Source: Pseudomonas fluorescens (GTDB lineage Bacteria > Pseudomonadota > Gammaproteobacteria > Pseudomonadales > Pseudomonadaceae). From it: 64,000 nucleotides of DNA. Shown piece by piece: positions 37,211 through 47,113 of this stretch. Both the position numbers and the translations under genes were made by a program. Location of the stretch: positions 620,001-684,000 of the forward strand of contig NZ_MOBX01000013.1 of NCBI RefSeq assembly GCF_003732425.1. Reading direction: 5' to 3'. Numbering within the stretch: the stretch's first letter is position 1; every line of letters starts with the position of its first letter. Below the pieces are notes generated by a model. The model was given only the letters and a program-made list of their open reading frames with translations, did not search any database and was not told the origin of the DNA.

Positions 37211-37669
37211 TCAAACCCAGATGGCATCCCACAGCGGATAGTCGCCAATCTTCTGTACCAACCCTGCCCGCAAGGGATTGGCAATCACATAGCGCGCCAC
37301 TTTCACCAGATCCTCCTCACGCCGCAACGCCCGGTCATGAAAACCCTTCTGCCAAAGCGTCACATTACGGCCAGTAGCCCGGTTCACCGCTTTGGTGCTC
37401 AGCGATTTTGTCCTCTGCATCAGATCGCCCAATGTTCCCTGCTGTAATTCAACCAACCAATGGAAATGATCAGGCATTACGACCCAAGCTAATGAATTCG
37501 CGATGCCTTGGTCGTGCGCATTTCTCAACTGTTTCACAACCAGCCGACTCAGTGTGAAATCATTGAACACAGGGACTCGCTGAAACGTATTGGTGGTCAG
37601 CAGGTAAATTCGATTGGATTCGGCGAAGCGGCCACGACGCAGCCGGTGCGAAGCGGGTAAGTCTGGCAT
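37211..37669 (-). CDS. REP-associated tyrosine transposase (RAYT)
   Basis: 152 residues of the IS200/IS605-like Y1 transposase family: HxH metal motif in MPDHFHWLVEL, catalytic Tyr in KVARYVIANPLRAGLV, and the RAYT-typical WQKGFHDRALR. Single-copy, domesticated relatives mobilise REP sequences. It is flanked by identical-core REP units on both sides (37069-37190 and 37766-37790), forming a complete REP/RAYT unit. Confidence 0.92.
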   Translation of the reverse strand: MPDLPASHRLRRGRFAESNRIYLLTTNTFQRVPVFNDFTLSRLVVKQLRNAHDQGIANSLAWVVMPDHFHWLVELQQGTLGDLMQRTKSLSTKAVNRATGRNVTLWQKGFHDRALRREEDLVKVARYVIANPLRAGLVQKIGDYPLWDAIWV

Positions 37670-37765
37670 TCCTTTGCCTCCCCATTAATTGATTATGGGA
37701 AGACTAGTTCGGCTGACCTGGTAGATATCTGCAGACCTTTGGCAGGATGTGTCTGGGAGACCGCA

Positions 37766-37790
37766 ATCGCTAGCAGGCTAGCTCCCACAG
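37766..37790 (+). repeat. Single REP unit beside RAYT
   Basis: ATCGCTAGCAGGCTAGCTCC and the following CACAG, same core as the doublet on the other side of the transposase gene. Confidence 0.85.
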
Positions 37791-37838
37791 GGAATTTCGG
37801 GGATTCACACTTGATGTGTCAGTCGCCAAATTACAGTC

Positions 37839-37867
37839 AAAAAAAAGCACCCGAAGGTGCTTTTTTT
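37839..37867. terminator. Bidirectional intrinsic terminator
   Basis: A-run, stem GCACC-CGAA-GGTGC, T-run. It lies just downstream of the OsmC-YcaO gene and can work in both directions. Confidence 0.85.
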
Positions 37868-37876
37868 ACGATGCTA

Positions 37877-40072
37877 TCAGCGCGATACATTCGCCCGCGC
37901 CGTATGCAGCTTTTTATAGCTCTCGATCAAGCGCAAATGCCGATCCAGCCCTTCCAGCTTCATGCTAGTCGGCGTCAGACCGTAGAACCGCACGCTACCG
38001 TTGACCGAGCCAATCGCCGCGTCCATGCGCTCATCGCCAAACATCCGGCGGAAGTTGGCTTCGTAGTCTTGCAGTTCCAGATCTTCGTCCAGTTCCATCT
38101 CCAGCACCACGTTGACCGCTTGATAGAACAAGCCGCGCTCGACGGTGTTGTCGTTGTATTGCAGGAAGGCTTCGACCAGATCCTTGGCTTGTTCGTATTT
38201 CTGCAGGGCGAGGTAGATCAGCAGGCGCAACTCCAGAATTGTCAGTTTGCCCCAAGGCGTGTTGTCGTCGAACTCGATGCCGATCAGCGTGGTGATGTCG
38301 GTGTAATCGTCCTGTTCACTGTTTTCCAGGCCTTGGGCAAGGTTGCGCAGGCCGACTTTGCTGAGGTTGTGCAGGTTGAGGATGTCGGCGCGGAATTGCA
38401 GGGCTTTGTTGGTGTTGTCCCAGATCAGGTCTTCGACCGGGTAGATCTCCGAGTAGTCCGGCACCAGAATCCGGCAGGCCTTGGCGCCGATGTGCTCGTA
38501 GACCGCCATGTAGACTTCTTTGCCCATGTCTTCGAGGATACCGAACAGCGTCGCGGCTTCTTCGGCGTTGGAGTTTTCGCCTTGGCCGGAGAAGTCCCAC
38601 TCGACAAATTCGAAGTCTGGCTTGGCACTGAAGAAGCGCCACGACACCACACCGCTGGAGTCGATGAAGTGCTCGACAAAATTGTTCGGCTCGGTGACGG
38701 CCTGACCGGAGAAGGTCGGCTGCGGCAAGTCGTTGAGGCCTTCGAAGCTACGGCCCTGGAGCAATTCGGTGAGGCTGCGTTCCAGCGCCACTTCCAGGCT
38801 CGGGTGCGCGCCGAACGAGGCGAACACGCCGCCGGTGCGCGGGTTCATCAAGGTCACGCACATTACCGGGAATTCGCCGCCCAGCGACGCATCCTTGACC
38901 AGCACCGGGAAGCCCTGCTCTTCCAGGCCTTTGATGCCGGCGAGAATGCTCGGGTACTTCTCCAGCACTTCCTGTGGCACGTCCGGCAGGGCCATTTCGC
39001 CTTCGAGGATTTCGCGTTTGACCGCGCGTTCGAAGATCTCCGACAGGCACTGCACCTGTGCTTCGGCCAAGGTATTGCCCGCGCTCATGCCGTTGCTGAG
39101 GTAGAGGTTTTCGATCAGGTTGGAAGGGAAATACACCACTTCGTTGTCGGACTGGCGCACGAACGGCAGCGAACAGATGCCGCGCTGGGTGTTGCCGGAG
39201 TTGGTGTCGAACAGGTTCGAGCCGCGCAACTCGCCGTCACGGTTGTAGATCTTCAGGGTGTATTCGTCGAGAATTTCGCTCGGCAGTTCGTCTTTCGACC
39301 CCGGTTTGAACCACTTCTCGTCCGGGTAATGCACGAACTCGGCATTGGCGATCTCTTCGCCCCAGAACTGGTCGTTGTAGAAGAAGTTGCAGTTCAGCCG
39401 CTCGATGAACTCGCCCAGCGCCGAGGCCAGTGCGCCTTCTTTGGTCGCGCCCTTGCCGTTGGTGAAGCACATCGGCGAATGCGCATCGCGGATGTGCAAC
39501 GACCAGACGTTGGGCACGATGTTGCGCCACGAAGCGATTTCGATCTTCATGCCAAGGTCGGCGAGGATGCCCGACATGTTGGCGATGGTCTGCTCCAGCG
39601 GCAGGTCCTTGCCAGCGATGAAAGTGCCAGCGTCCGAGCTGGCAACCGGCATCAACAAAGCCTGGGCATCGGCGTCGAGGTTTTCGACTTCTTCGATGAT
39701 GAATTCCGGCCCGGTCTGCACGACCTTCTTCACCGTACAGCGATCGATGGAACGCAGGATGCCCAAGCGATCTTTCTCGGAGATGTCCGCCGGCAATTCC
39801 ACCTGGATCTTGAAGATCTGGTTGTAGCGGTTTTCCGGGTCGACGATGTTGTTCTGCGACAGGCGAATGTTTTCCGTGGGGATGTTGCGCGTGTCGCAGT
39901 ACAACTTCACAAAGTACGCCGCACACAACGCCGACGACGCCAGAAAGTAGTCGAACGGCCCCGGTGCCGAGCCATCGCCCTTGTAGCGGATGGGCTGATC
40001 GGCGATCACCGTGAAGTCGTCGAACTTGGCTTCAAGTCGAAGGTTGTCGAGAAAATTGACCTTGATTTCCAT
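37877..40072 (-). CDS. OsmC-YcaO fusion protein
   Basis: 731 residues. N-terminal OsmC-like domain (about 1-140; SALCAAYFVKLYCD), then the YcaO ATP-dependent cyclodehydratase fold with ATP-site features GALASALGEFIERLN, SNLIENLYLSNGMSAGNT and a C-terminal helical (TPR-like) region LLIYLALQKYEQAKDL. This is the E. coli YcaO-type lineage, implicated with RimO in ribosomal protein S12 beta-methylthiolation, not the azole-forming natural-product type. Transcribed alone, ended by a strong terminator. Confidence 0.88.
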   Translation of the reverse strand: MEIKVNFLDNLRLEAKFDDFTVIADQPIRYKGDGSAPGPFDYFLASSALCAAYFVKLYCDTRNIPTENIRLSQNNIVDPENRYNQIFKIQVELPADISEKDRLGILRSIDRCTVKKVVQTGPEFIIEEVENLDADAQALLMPVASSDAGTFIAGKDLPLEQTIANMSGILADLGMKIEIASWRNIVPNVWSLHIRDAHSPMCFTNGKGATKEGALASALGEFIERLNCNFFYNDQFWGEEIANAEFVHYPDEKWFKPGSKDELPSEILDEYTLKIYNRDGELRGSNLFDTNSGNTQRGICSLPFVRQSDNEVVYFPSNLIENLYLSNGMSAGNTLAEAQVQCLSEIFERAVKREILEGEMALPDVPQEVLEKYPSILAGIKGLEEQGFPVLVKDASLGGEFPVMCVTLMNPRTGGVFASFGAHPSLEVALERSLTELLQGRSFEGLNDLPQPTFSGQAVTEPNNFVEHFIDSSGVVSWRFFSAKPDFEFVEWDFSGQGENSNAEEAATLFGILEDMGKEVYMAVYEHIGAKACRILVPDYSEIYPVEDLIWDNTNKALQFRADILNLHNLSKVGLRNLAQGLENSEQDDYTDITTLIGIEFDDNTPWGKLTILELRLLIYLALQKYEQAKDLVEAFLQYNDNTVERGLFYQAVNVVLEMELDEDLELQDYEANFRRMFGDERMDAAIGSVNGSVRFYGLTPTSMKLEGLDRHLRLIESYKKLHTARANVSR

Positions 40073-40293
40073 GCGGGATTACCAGAATACGGCTAAACGA
40101 ATGGCCGCCATTATCCGGTTTTTGCGCGGGAAGTCTTGCCCTTTCGGGATTGGCCGCTGATCGGCGCGCTGCACTCGGGGAGGCAAATCACGCGGGTTTC
40201 ACTACGCTTTCAATGCAGTCCCCCAGAAGAATCTGAACATTGCCCCCGCGCCGTGGATCTAGATTCAGAAGACAGCGGATCAAGGACGAGCAC

Positions 40294-42906
40294 ATGGACC
40301 TTTCCAGCTATGCAGCCCCGCTTCCACCGCGCCAGAGCGCCGTCACCCGCCGCCTGGCCTTGGCGGTCGCTGCGCTGTTTGTCAGCGGCGTGATTGCCGC
40401 AACAGTAGCCTTGCTCGGCATTGCCGAACGCCTCGACAACGACGAGATCAATAAAACCCGCTTCTATTCCGCTCGCGCGCTGGAAAACCGCATCACTGCC
40501 TCAAAAAACTACATCACCAGCTACGCCAACTGGACCATGGCCTATGAGCATTTAAGCGGTCAGGTCGACATCAACTGGGCTTACACCGAGCAGAACGTCG
40601 GCAAGACCCTGTTCACCACCGACGGTTATGACGGCGTCTTCGTGCTGAACCGCGAAGGCACCCGCTACGGTGTAGTACGCGGGCAAATGGTCGATGCCGA
40701 GCTGTCCGCGTTTGTTCAGGTGAGCGCCACCGCATTGCTCGATCAAGTGCTGGGGCAAGCTGACCTGACCAAGCCGGTCAGCCACTATTCACTGTTCGAA
40801 GGCTGGCCGGCGCTGGTCTTGGCGGCGGCAATCATTCCCAACGATGAGCGGCCTCTCGGCGATCCGCAGAAAACCTCGGTGCTGGTATTTGTCGACAAAC
40901 TTACGCCGACCAAATTGCGTCTGATCGGCAGCGGTTACGGCTTGAACAACCTGACCCTGGCACTGGACGACACACTCGACCCGAAACGACCTCGCGTGCC
41001 ACTGGACAATACCGGTTACAGCCTCATCGCCGATCTGGAGCGGCCCGGGCAACATTTATTGTGGTCACTGCTGCCACCGCTCGGCGCGACGATGGTGGTG
41101 CTGATGCTGCTGACCGCGTACTTCTTCCGCCACGCCTTGCGTTCATCGCAGTACGTCGACCAGAGTTTTGCCGTCATGCAAACCGCCAATCTCGCGCTGG
41201 AAAACGCCAACCGTGAGCTTGAAGCGAGCGAAGAACGCTTTCGCGCGGTGGCCGAAGCCGCGTCGGACTGGATCTGGGAAGTCGACCGCACCCTGGCGCT
41301 AACCTACCTGTCGGCGCGCTTTAGCGCAGTGACCGGTTACCCGCAAACCCTGTGGCTGGGGCAAGACATCGGTCAACTGCTGTTTTGCGACACTACGCCT
41401 CTGGAACTGTGGCTGAGGAATCTCACCGAGCAAGACAGCGCCAGTGACTTACGTTGCACCTACCGTGACCACGCCGGCCAGCAACGCCACTGTCGGCTCT
41501 CCGCCCGGCCGATCTTCGACAAACACGCGGTCATCGGCTATCGCGGCACCGCCAGCGACATCACCGACGAAGTCGCCGCCCATGCGCAGATCCAGCATTT
41601 ATCGATGCACGACGCCCTCACCGGCCTGCCCAACCGCAACAAACTCGCGCGTTATCTGGATGAAGCGCTGCTGCTCAAGGAGCATGCGCCGCCGCTGTCG
41701 CTGCTGATGATCGACCTCGACAACTTCAAACCGATCAACGATTCACTCGGCCATCCGGCCGGTGACGCCGTGCTGCAGGAAGTCGCCGTGCGCCTGCGTG
41801 AATGCACCCGCGACATGGACATCGTCGCGCGCCTGGGCGGCGACGAATTCATTGTGGTGCTCAATGGCATGGACAGCCACCACGAAATCGACAAGTTCTG
41901 TACCCGCCTGATCGGCAGCCTGCATCAACCGGTGGTCTTCGAGCACCATCCGCTGCAGATCGGCGCCAGCATCGGTATCGCGCTCAGCCGGCGCCACAGT
42001 TACTTGCCGAGCGACCTGATCCGTTACGCCGACATCGCTCTGTATCAGGCCAAATCCGAAGGCAAGAACACCTGGTGTTATTTCGAAGCGCACATGAGCG
42101 ACCAGATCCAGACGCGCCGGCAGATGGAAGATGACCTGCGCCATGCGCTCAAGCACAACGAGTTCGTCCTGCACTATCAGCCGCGCTACAAGGTCGATGG
42201 CAAGCACATCGTTTCGGTCGAAGCGTTGGTGCGCTGGCAACATCCCACCAAGGGCCTGCTCGGCCCGGACCTGTTCATTCCGTTGGCGGAACAGACCGAT
42301 CTGATCGTCCCATTGGGTCGCTGGGTGTTGCGTGAAGCCTGCGAAACCGCGCTGGGTTGGCCGGAGGACATCCTGCTGTCGGTCAATCTGTCGCCCGCGC
42401 AGTTTGCCGCCAGCGATGTGGTCGAGGATGTTCGCGAAGTGCTGGTGCAAAGCCGTTTCCCGGCCAGTCGCCTGGAACTGGAGATCACCGAGAACGTGAT
42501 GCTCAACGACACCGACGGCGCGCTGACCACCATGAACGCCCTTAAAGAATTGGGCGTACGCCTGAACATGGACGACTTCGGCACCGGTTACTCATCACTC
42601 GGTTACCTGCGCGCCTACCCCTTTGACGGGATCAAGATCGACAAGCGCTTTATCGCTTCGATCAGCAGCGGCGCCAATGATCGCGCGGTGGTGCAGGCGA
42701 TCATCGGCCTGGGCAAAGCCATGGGTCTGACCGTGACCGCCGAAGGCGTCGAGACCGAAGAGCAACTGGATATTCTCGGGGTCGATCAATGCAATGAGGT
42801 GCAGGGTTACTTCATGAGTCGGCCGCTCGACAAAGCAGCGTTTGCGCGGTTGCTGCAGGATTCCAGAGGTGCACAGTTGAAAGCGAAGAAAGGTCGTGTG
42901 ACCTGA
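40294..42906 (+). CDS. CHASE4-PAS-GGDEF-EAL membrane protein
   Basis: 870 residues. Helix 1 (about 22-44), periplasmic CHASE4 domain (to ~240; ASKNYITSYANWTMAYEH), helix 2 (~255-275), PAS (~300-420), GGDEF (~425-585) and EAL (~600-855). The GGDEF site RLGGDEF is intact, with an RDMD I-site. The EAL domain keeps EALVR, NLSPAQFA, LEITENV, DDFGTGYSS and AEGVETEEQ. Both c-di-GMP synthesis and hydrolysis are possible. ATG at 40294 follows AAGGACGAGCAC. Confidence 0.92.
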   Translation: MDLSSYAAPLPPRQSAVTRRLALAVAALFVSGVIAATVALLGIAERLDNDEINKTRFYSARALENRITASKNYITSYANWTMAYEHLSGQVDINWAYTEQNVGKTLFTTDGYDGVFVLNREGTRYGVVRGQMVDAELSAFVQVSATALLDQVLGQADLTKPVSHYSLFEGWPALVLAAAIIPNDERPLGDPQKTSVLVFVDKLTPTKLRLIGSGYGLNNLTLALDDTLDPKRPRVPLDNTGYSLIADLERPGQHLLWSLLPPLGATMVVLMLLTAYFFRHALRSSQYVDQSFAVMQTANLALENANRELEASEERFRAVAEAASDWIWEVDRTLALTYLSARFSAVTGYPQTLWLGQDIGQLLFCDTTPLELWLRNLTEQDSASDLRCTYRDHAGQQRHCRLSARPIFDKHAVIGYRGTASDITDEVAAHAQIQHLSMHDALTGLPNRNKLARYLDEALLLKEHAPPLSLLMIDLDNFKPINDSLGHPAGDAVLQEVAVRLRECTRDMDIVARLGGDEFIVVLNGMDSHHEIDKFCTRLIGSLHQPVVFEHHPLQIGASIGIALSRRHSYLPSDLIRYADIALYQAKSEGKNTWCYFEAHMSDQIQTRRQMEDDLRHALKHNEFVLHYQPRYKVDGKHIVSVEALVRWQHPTKGLLGPDLFIPLAEQTDLIVPLGRWVLREACETALGWPEDILLSVNLSPAQFAASDVVEDVREVLVQSRFPASRLELEITENVMLNDTDGALTTMNALKELGVRLNMDDFGTGYSSLGYLRAYPFDGIKIDKRFIASISSGANDRAVVQAIIGLGKAMGLTVTAEGVETEEQLDILGVDQCNEVQGYFMSRPLDKAAFARLLQDSRGAQLKAKKGRVT

Positions 42907-42950
42907 ACGGCTACAGGGCGGATCCATCGCTGTAGCCGTTTGCGGCGGGT

Positions 42951-43166
42951 TCAACCGTTTGTTCGCCCCATATCCCCGGTGAACACATTGCCCGCATCCC
43001 GCACCAACTGCCGCCATTCGGCGCTGGTGATCAACCCCTCCTCCTCCATTTCATCGGCTGCCTTGAGCAGTTCGTCGTACTGCTGCTCTGGGTCCAGACG
43101 CATCTGCGCTTGCGTCGCCAGTTTTCGCCATGCCGCCAGTTTTTCTTGTTTGCGCTGATCGAACAT
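42951..43166 (-). CDS. Small conserved-looking hypothetical protein
   Basis: 71 residues, soluble, predicted helical with charged heptad-like segments (QKLAAWRKL... region; EQQYDELLKAADEMEEEGLI). The second half LITSAEWRQLVRDAG resembles a short helical hairpin. Function unknown. Confidence 0.65.
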   Translation of the reverse strand: MFDQRKQEKLAAWRKLATQAQMRLDPEQQYDELLKAADEMEEEGLITSAEWRQLVRDAGNVFTGDMGRTNG

Positions 43167-43280
43167 TGGGCTTCTCTCGTGAAGGACTCTCTTGATAGAA
43201 AGAAACGAGATCGCGGTGGTTCAGCGCAGTCGACGGATGGACTGCTAACGGCGAAAGCTCTACGGACTAGAGCTTGTTCG

Positions 43281-43745
43281 CGATGGCGGTGGTTCAGTCC
43301 ATGAAGTGGTCAACTGGAATGGCCTCATCGCTTGCAGGCAAGCTCCCACACTGTTTGTGGCGCACCCTGTGTTTGCGTACACCCGCGCCCCCTGTGGGAG
43401 CCAGCCTGCTGGCGATGGCGGTGGTTCAGTCCATGAAATGGTCGACTGGAATGGCCTCATCGCTTGCAGGCAAGCTCCCACACTGTTTGTGGCGCACCCT
43501 GTGTTTGCGTACACCCGCGCACTCTGTGGGAGCCAGCCTGCTGGCGATGGCGGTGGTTCAGTCTATGAAGCGGTTGACTGGAATGGTCACATCGCTTGCA
43601 GGCAAGCTCCCACACTGTTTGTGGCGCACCCTGTGTTTGCGTACACCCGCGCACCCTGTGGGAGCCAGCCTGCTGGCGATGGCGGTGGTTCAGTCTATGA
43701 AATGGTCGACTGGAATGGCCTCATCGCTTGCAGGCAAGCTCCCGC
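43281..43745. repeat. 132-bp tandem repeat array of REP doublets (3.5 copies)
   Basis: Units begin with CGATGGCGGTGGTTCAGT at 43281, 43413, 43545 and 43677 (partial), an exact 132-nt period with few differences. Each unit holds two opposed REP cores (GCTTGCAGGCAAGCTCCCACA and TGTGGGAGCCAGCCTGCTGGC). Because 132 is divisible by 3, long open frames run through the array on both strands; these are not genes. It abuts the 3' end of the PPK2 gene. Confidence 0.9.
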
Positions 43746-43754
43746 AGGGACTCT

Positions 43755-44570
43755 TCAGAATTTCTCCGCTACGCGTTTATACGGGTAATCCGGATCGCGG
43801 TACTTGCCGGGCTTCTGCCGTTTGGGCAACTCGATTTTCTCGCGTTTCACATCCTCGTACGGAATGCGGCTGAGTACGTCGGTGATGATGTTCAGCCGCG
43901 CGCGGCGTTTGTCGTTGGAGTCCGCCACCAACCACGGCGCATGTTCAGTGTCGGAGTGCTTGAACATTTCATCCCGCGCCCGTGAGTAGTCGTACCAGCG
44001 GCTGTAGGATTTCAGGTCCATCGGTGTCAGTTTCCAGGTCTTGCGACCGTCGTTGATTCGCGCCTCCAGCCGGCGGGTCTGCTCTTCGGGGCTGACTTCC
44101 AGCCAGTACTTGAGCAGGATCACCCCGGACTGGACGATCGCGTGCTCGACCAAGGGAATCGACCTGAGGAATTTGTCCGCCTGCTCGTCGGTGCAAAACC
44201 CCATCACCCGCTCAACGCCGGCGCGGTTGTACCAACTGCGATCGAAGATCACCACTTCGCCCGCGGCCGGCAGATAAGGCAGATAACGCTGCACATGCAT
44301 CTGGCTTTTCTCGCGCTCGGTCGGTGCCGGCAACGCCACGACGCGGAAGACACGCGGGCTGACGCGTTCGGTCAAGGCCTTGATCGTGCCGCCCTTGCCC
44401 GCGCCGTCGCGGCCTTCAAAGACGATGCAGACCTTGACACCCTTGGCGATCACCCATTCCTGCAACTTGACCAGCTCGACGTGCAGCTTGCGCAACTGCT
44501 CAAGGTAATCCTTGTTTTTCAGCTTCGGACTTTCAGGCGCCTTGACGGCCTTTTTCTTGTCTTTTGCCAT
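43755..44570 (-). CDS. ppk2: Polyphosphate kinase 2
   Basis: 271 residues, one-domain PPK2: Walker A FEGRDGAGKGGT, Walker B VVIFDRSWYNRAGVERVMG, and the lid module with ARINDGRKTWKLTPMDL. Transfers phosphate between polyphosphate and nucleoside (di)phosphates. The Lys-rich N-terminal tail (AKDKKKAVKAPE) is typical. A REP array follows its stop codon. Confidence 0.93.
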   Translation of the reverse strand: MAKDKKKAVKAPESPKLKNKDYLEQLRKLHVELVKLQEWVIAKGVKVCIVFEGRDGAGKGGTIKALTERVSPRVFRVVALPAPTEREKSQMHVQRYLPYLPAAGEVVIFDRSWYNRAGVERVMGFCTDEQADKFLRSIPLVEHAIVQSGVILLKYWLEVSPEEQTRRLEARINDGRKTWKLTPMDLKSYSRWYDYSRARDEMFKHSDTEHAPWLVADSNDKRRARLNIITDVLSRIPYEDVKREKIELPKRQKPGKYRDPDYPYKRVAEKF

Positions 44571-44756
44571 GACCGAACCCTCTCCAATAAATGCAGAAAC
44601 AGAGTGTTGATTGACGGGGTGAACCAGACACGTGAGGTTAGTTCATGACGTGCTGTTTGCCATTGCCTGACAAAAAGCCAAATTGCCATGTGTTTCATTC
44701 GTTCTTTGTTACGTCGCACTGTTCATTGCCCGTTCTAGCCTGCCTGGAGTTTTCCG

Positions 44757-46886
44757 ATGCCGTCGCCCAAATCCCTGCCCGCCGCTCTGCTCGGTCTGGC
44801 CCTCGCCTGTCCGGCGCTGGCCGAGACTCAAGGTCTGGAACTGGGGCAAGTGCTGATTTCGGCCGACGAGCAAAGCGGCTCGGACGCGAGCGTAGAAGAA
44901 GCCAAAACACGCCTCGAGCAGGTCCCCGGTGGTACCAACGTGGTCGATATGCGCCAGCCGTTGCAGGGCCGCGTGGCGAGCAATCAGGATATGCTGGCGT
45001 ATCAGCCCGGGGTTTATGCGCAGTCGGCGGGCAATGAAGGCGTGAAGATATCGGTGCGCGGCTCGGGCATCAACCGGGCGCCGGGCGCCCATGCGTCAGG
45101 CCTGTACACGATGCTCGATGGCCTGCCACTGACCGGCCCGGGCGGCACGCCGTATGAATTGCTCGAGCCGCTGTGGGTCGATCATGTTGAGGTATTGCGT
45201 GGTGCCAACGGCTTTGATCGCGGCTCGCTGGCGCTGGGCGGCGCCATCGATTACGTCAGTCACACCGGTTACACCGCGCCGAAATTGCAAGTGCGCTACG
45301 CCACCGGCAGCCACGGCTATCAGCAGCGTCAGGTCAGTTCCGGGCAAGTGCTCGGCGACTTCGATTACTACGTGTCGCTGACCGATTCCAACGCCGACGG
45401 CTATCAAGATCACACCGCCAGCGAGAGCAAAGGCGTGATCGCCAACTTCGGCTATCGCTTCAACCCGAACCTGGAAACCCGCTTCTATATCCGCTACCGC
45501 GAGACCGACAACGACCTCGCCGGCCGCGTGACCAAGCACTCCATCGAGCATTCGCCTCGCGCAGCCAACCCGTCCTACGTGGCGCGCGATGACAGCCGCA
45601 AGCAGCCGGGCAGTACCTTCATCGGTAACAAGACCACCTACTACATCGACGACGACTCGAGCATCCAGACCGGCCTCGTCTACCACGATTATCCGATGGA
45701 CCTGCGCGAAGGCCCGAACCGCTTGAAAGTCGCCTACACCGACGTCAGCGGCACTTTCGACTACAAGCGCCGCGACACGATCTTCGGCATGGAAAGCCGT
45801 AGCAACGTCGGCTTGCGCGTCACCAAACACTTGCCCAACGACGGCGCCAGCGAGTTCGTGCGCATTCCCACCGCGCCGAACACCGCCAGCTACGTACCTG
45901 GCACCCGCATGCGCAACTTCACTTATCAAGGTTCGGACACCGTTCTGCACTTCGGCAATGACCTGGAAATCGCCGACGACTTGTGGCTGACCACCGGCCT
46001 CGCCGCTATCTACACCCGCCGCGAAAGCGATGTGACCTACCCGCAGAGTGGCGGCAAAACCAGCATGAACGACTGGGACTACGCGCCGCGCCTCGGCCTG
46101 CGCTACCAGATCAGCCCGGATCTGCAAGTGTTCGGCAACCTCAGCCGCTCGGTTGAAGCGCCGCATCCGTGGTCGCTGATCTACAGCTCCAACGTGCGTT
46201 TCCCCGCTGGCAATGGTGCTGCGACCGGTACGCAAAAAGACCCGATCAAACTGCAAAACCAGACCGCCACCACGCTGGAACTGGGTGGACGAGGTGACAG
46301 CGCAGTCGGCGAATGGAGTCTGGCGTGGTACTACGCGCAGGTGCGGCATGAATTGTTGTCGGTGTTGCCGGACGCCAACGCTGTCACCCCTTACGAACTC
46401 AATGCCAGCCCGACTGTGCATCAAGGGATCGAAGCCAGTCTCAACAGCAAACTCTGGTCGGCGCCGGATGGCCGTCGGTTGAGTTTGCGTCAGGCGTATA
46501 CCTTCAGCGATTTCCACTATCGCGACGACGACCGTTTTGGTGACAACCGCTTGCCGGGATTGCCGATGCACTACTACCAGGGCGAGTTGCGTTATGACTG
46601 GCCGCAGGGTTTCTTCGCGGCGGTGAATACGCAACTGGTGTCCAAAGTTGCCGTGGATTACGCCAACAGTTATTACGCCGATCCTTACGCATTGTTTGGC
46701 GCGACACTCGGCTACAACGCGCCGAAGGGTGACTGGCAAACGTGGGTGGATATGCGCAATTTGACCAACAAGCACTATGCGGCGACGGTTACGCCGGGGT
46801 ATGACGACAAGGGACTGGATGCTGCGCGGTCTACACCGGGTGAAGGGATGGGGGTTTATGTCGGGGTTTCGTGGAGCTTGCTCTGA
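44757..46886 (+). CDS. TonB-dependent receptor
   Basis: 709-residue outer-membrane receptor: signal peptide ending PALAETQ, plug with VPGGTNVVDMRQ, ISVRGSGINRAPGAHASG and DHVEVLRGANGFDRGSLALGG, then the barrel (final strand VYVGVSWSLL). The plug pattern resembles FecA-like and haem/metal-type receptors rather than classical hydroxamate receptors. No regulator, periplasmic binding protein or siderophore gene is adjacent; ligand unknown. Confidence 0.88.
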   Translation: MPSPKSLPAALLGLALACPALAETQGLELGQVLISADEQSGSDASVEEAKTRLEQVPGGTNVVDMRQPLQGRVASNQDMLAYQPGVYAQSAGNEGVKISVRGSGINRAPGAHASGLYTMLDGLPLTGPGGTPYELLEPLWVDHVEVLRGANGFDRGSLALGGAIDYVSHTGYTAPKLQVRYATGSHGYQQRQVSSGQVLGDFDYYVSLTDSNADGYQDHTASESKGVIANFGYRFNPNLETRFYIRYRETDNDLAGRVTKHSIEHSPRAANPSYVARDDSRKQPGSTFIGNKTTYYIDDDSSIQTGLVYHDYPMDLREGPNRLKVAYTDVSGTFDYKRRDTIFGMESRSNVGLRVTKHLPNDGASEFVRIPTAPNTASYVPGTRMRNFTYQGSDTVLHFGNDLEIADDLWLTTGLAAIYTRRESDVTYPQSGGKTSMNDWDYAPRLGLRYQISPDLQVFGNLSRSVEAPHPWSLIYSSNVRFPAGNGAATGTQKDPIKLQNQTATTLELGGRGDSAVGEWSLAWYYAQVRHELLSVLPDANAVTPYELNASPTVHQGIEASLNSKLWSAPDGRRLSLRQAYTFSDFHYRDDDRFGDNRLPGLPMHYYQGELRYDWPQGFFAAVNTQLVSKVAVDYANSYYADPYALFGATLGYNAPKGDWQTWVDMRNLTNKHYAATVTPGYDDKGLDAARSTPGEGMGVYVGVSWSLL

Positions 46887-46895
46887 CACCTACCC

Positions 46896-46986
46896 CTGTG
46901 GGAGCCAGCCTGCTGGCGATGGCGGCGTATCTGTTGCGAAGAATCTAACTGACCTACCGCCATCGCTTGCAGGCAAGCTCCCACAG
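46896..46986. repeat. REP doublet
   Basis: CTGTGGGAGCCAGCCTGCTG at the left and CGCTTGCAGGCAAGCTCCCA at the right, the same two cores as the 43.3-43.7 kb array. Confidence 0.85.
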
Positions 46987-47113
46987 TGATTTGCGCTGAA
47001 CCCGAATTTTGTGATCTATAGGCAAACCTGTGGCAACAGGTTTGCCCGCGAAGGCGTCAGTCGAACCAGCGTCGATGTGACTGATCTATGCCCTGTTTCA
47101 GAACGAGTCACGG

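Noticed and set aside
37739..40096. 785-codon open frame on the plus strand
   Set aside because: Shadow of the OsmC-YcaO gene on the other strand; the product is His/Val/Phe-rich without motifs.
43281..43745. CRISPR array
   Set aside because: Units are 132 bp, directly tandem and nearly identical throughout, with no unique spacers and no cas genes.
43274..43873. Open frame of about 200 codons through the tandem array, opposite ppk2
   Set aside because: It is open only because the REP array period is a multiple of three; the product is a repeated translation of REP sequence.
45096..46889. 597-codon open frame opposite the second TonB receptor
   Set aside because: Antisense shadow; the plus strand encodes a full receptor with signal peptide and plug motifs.
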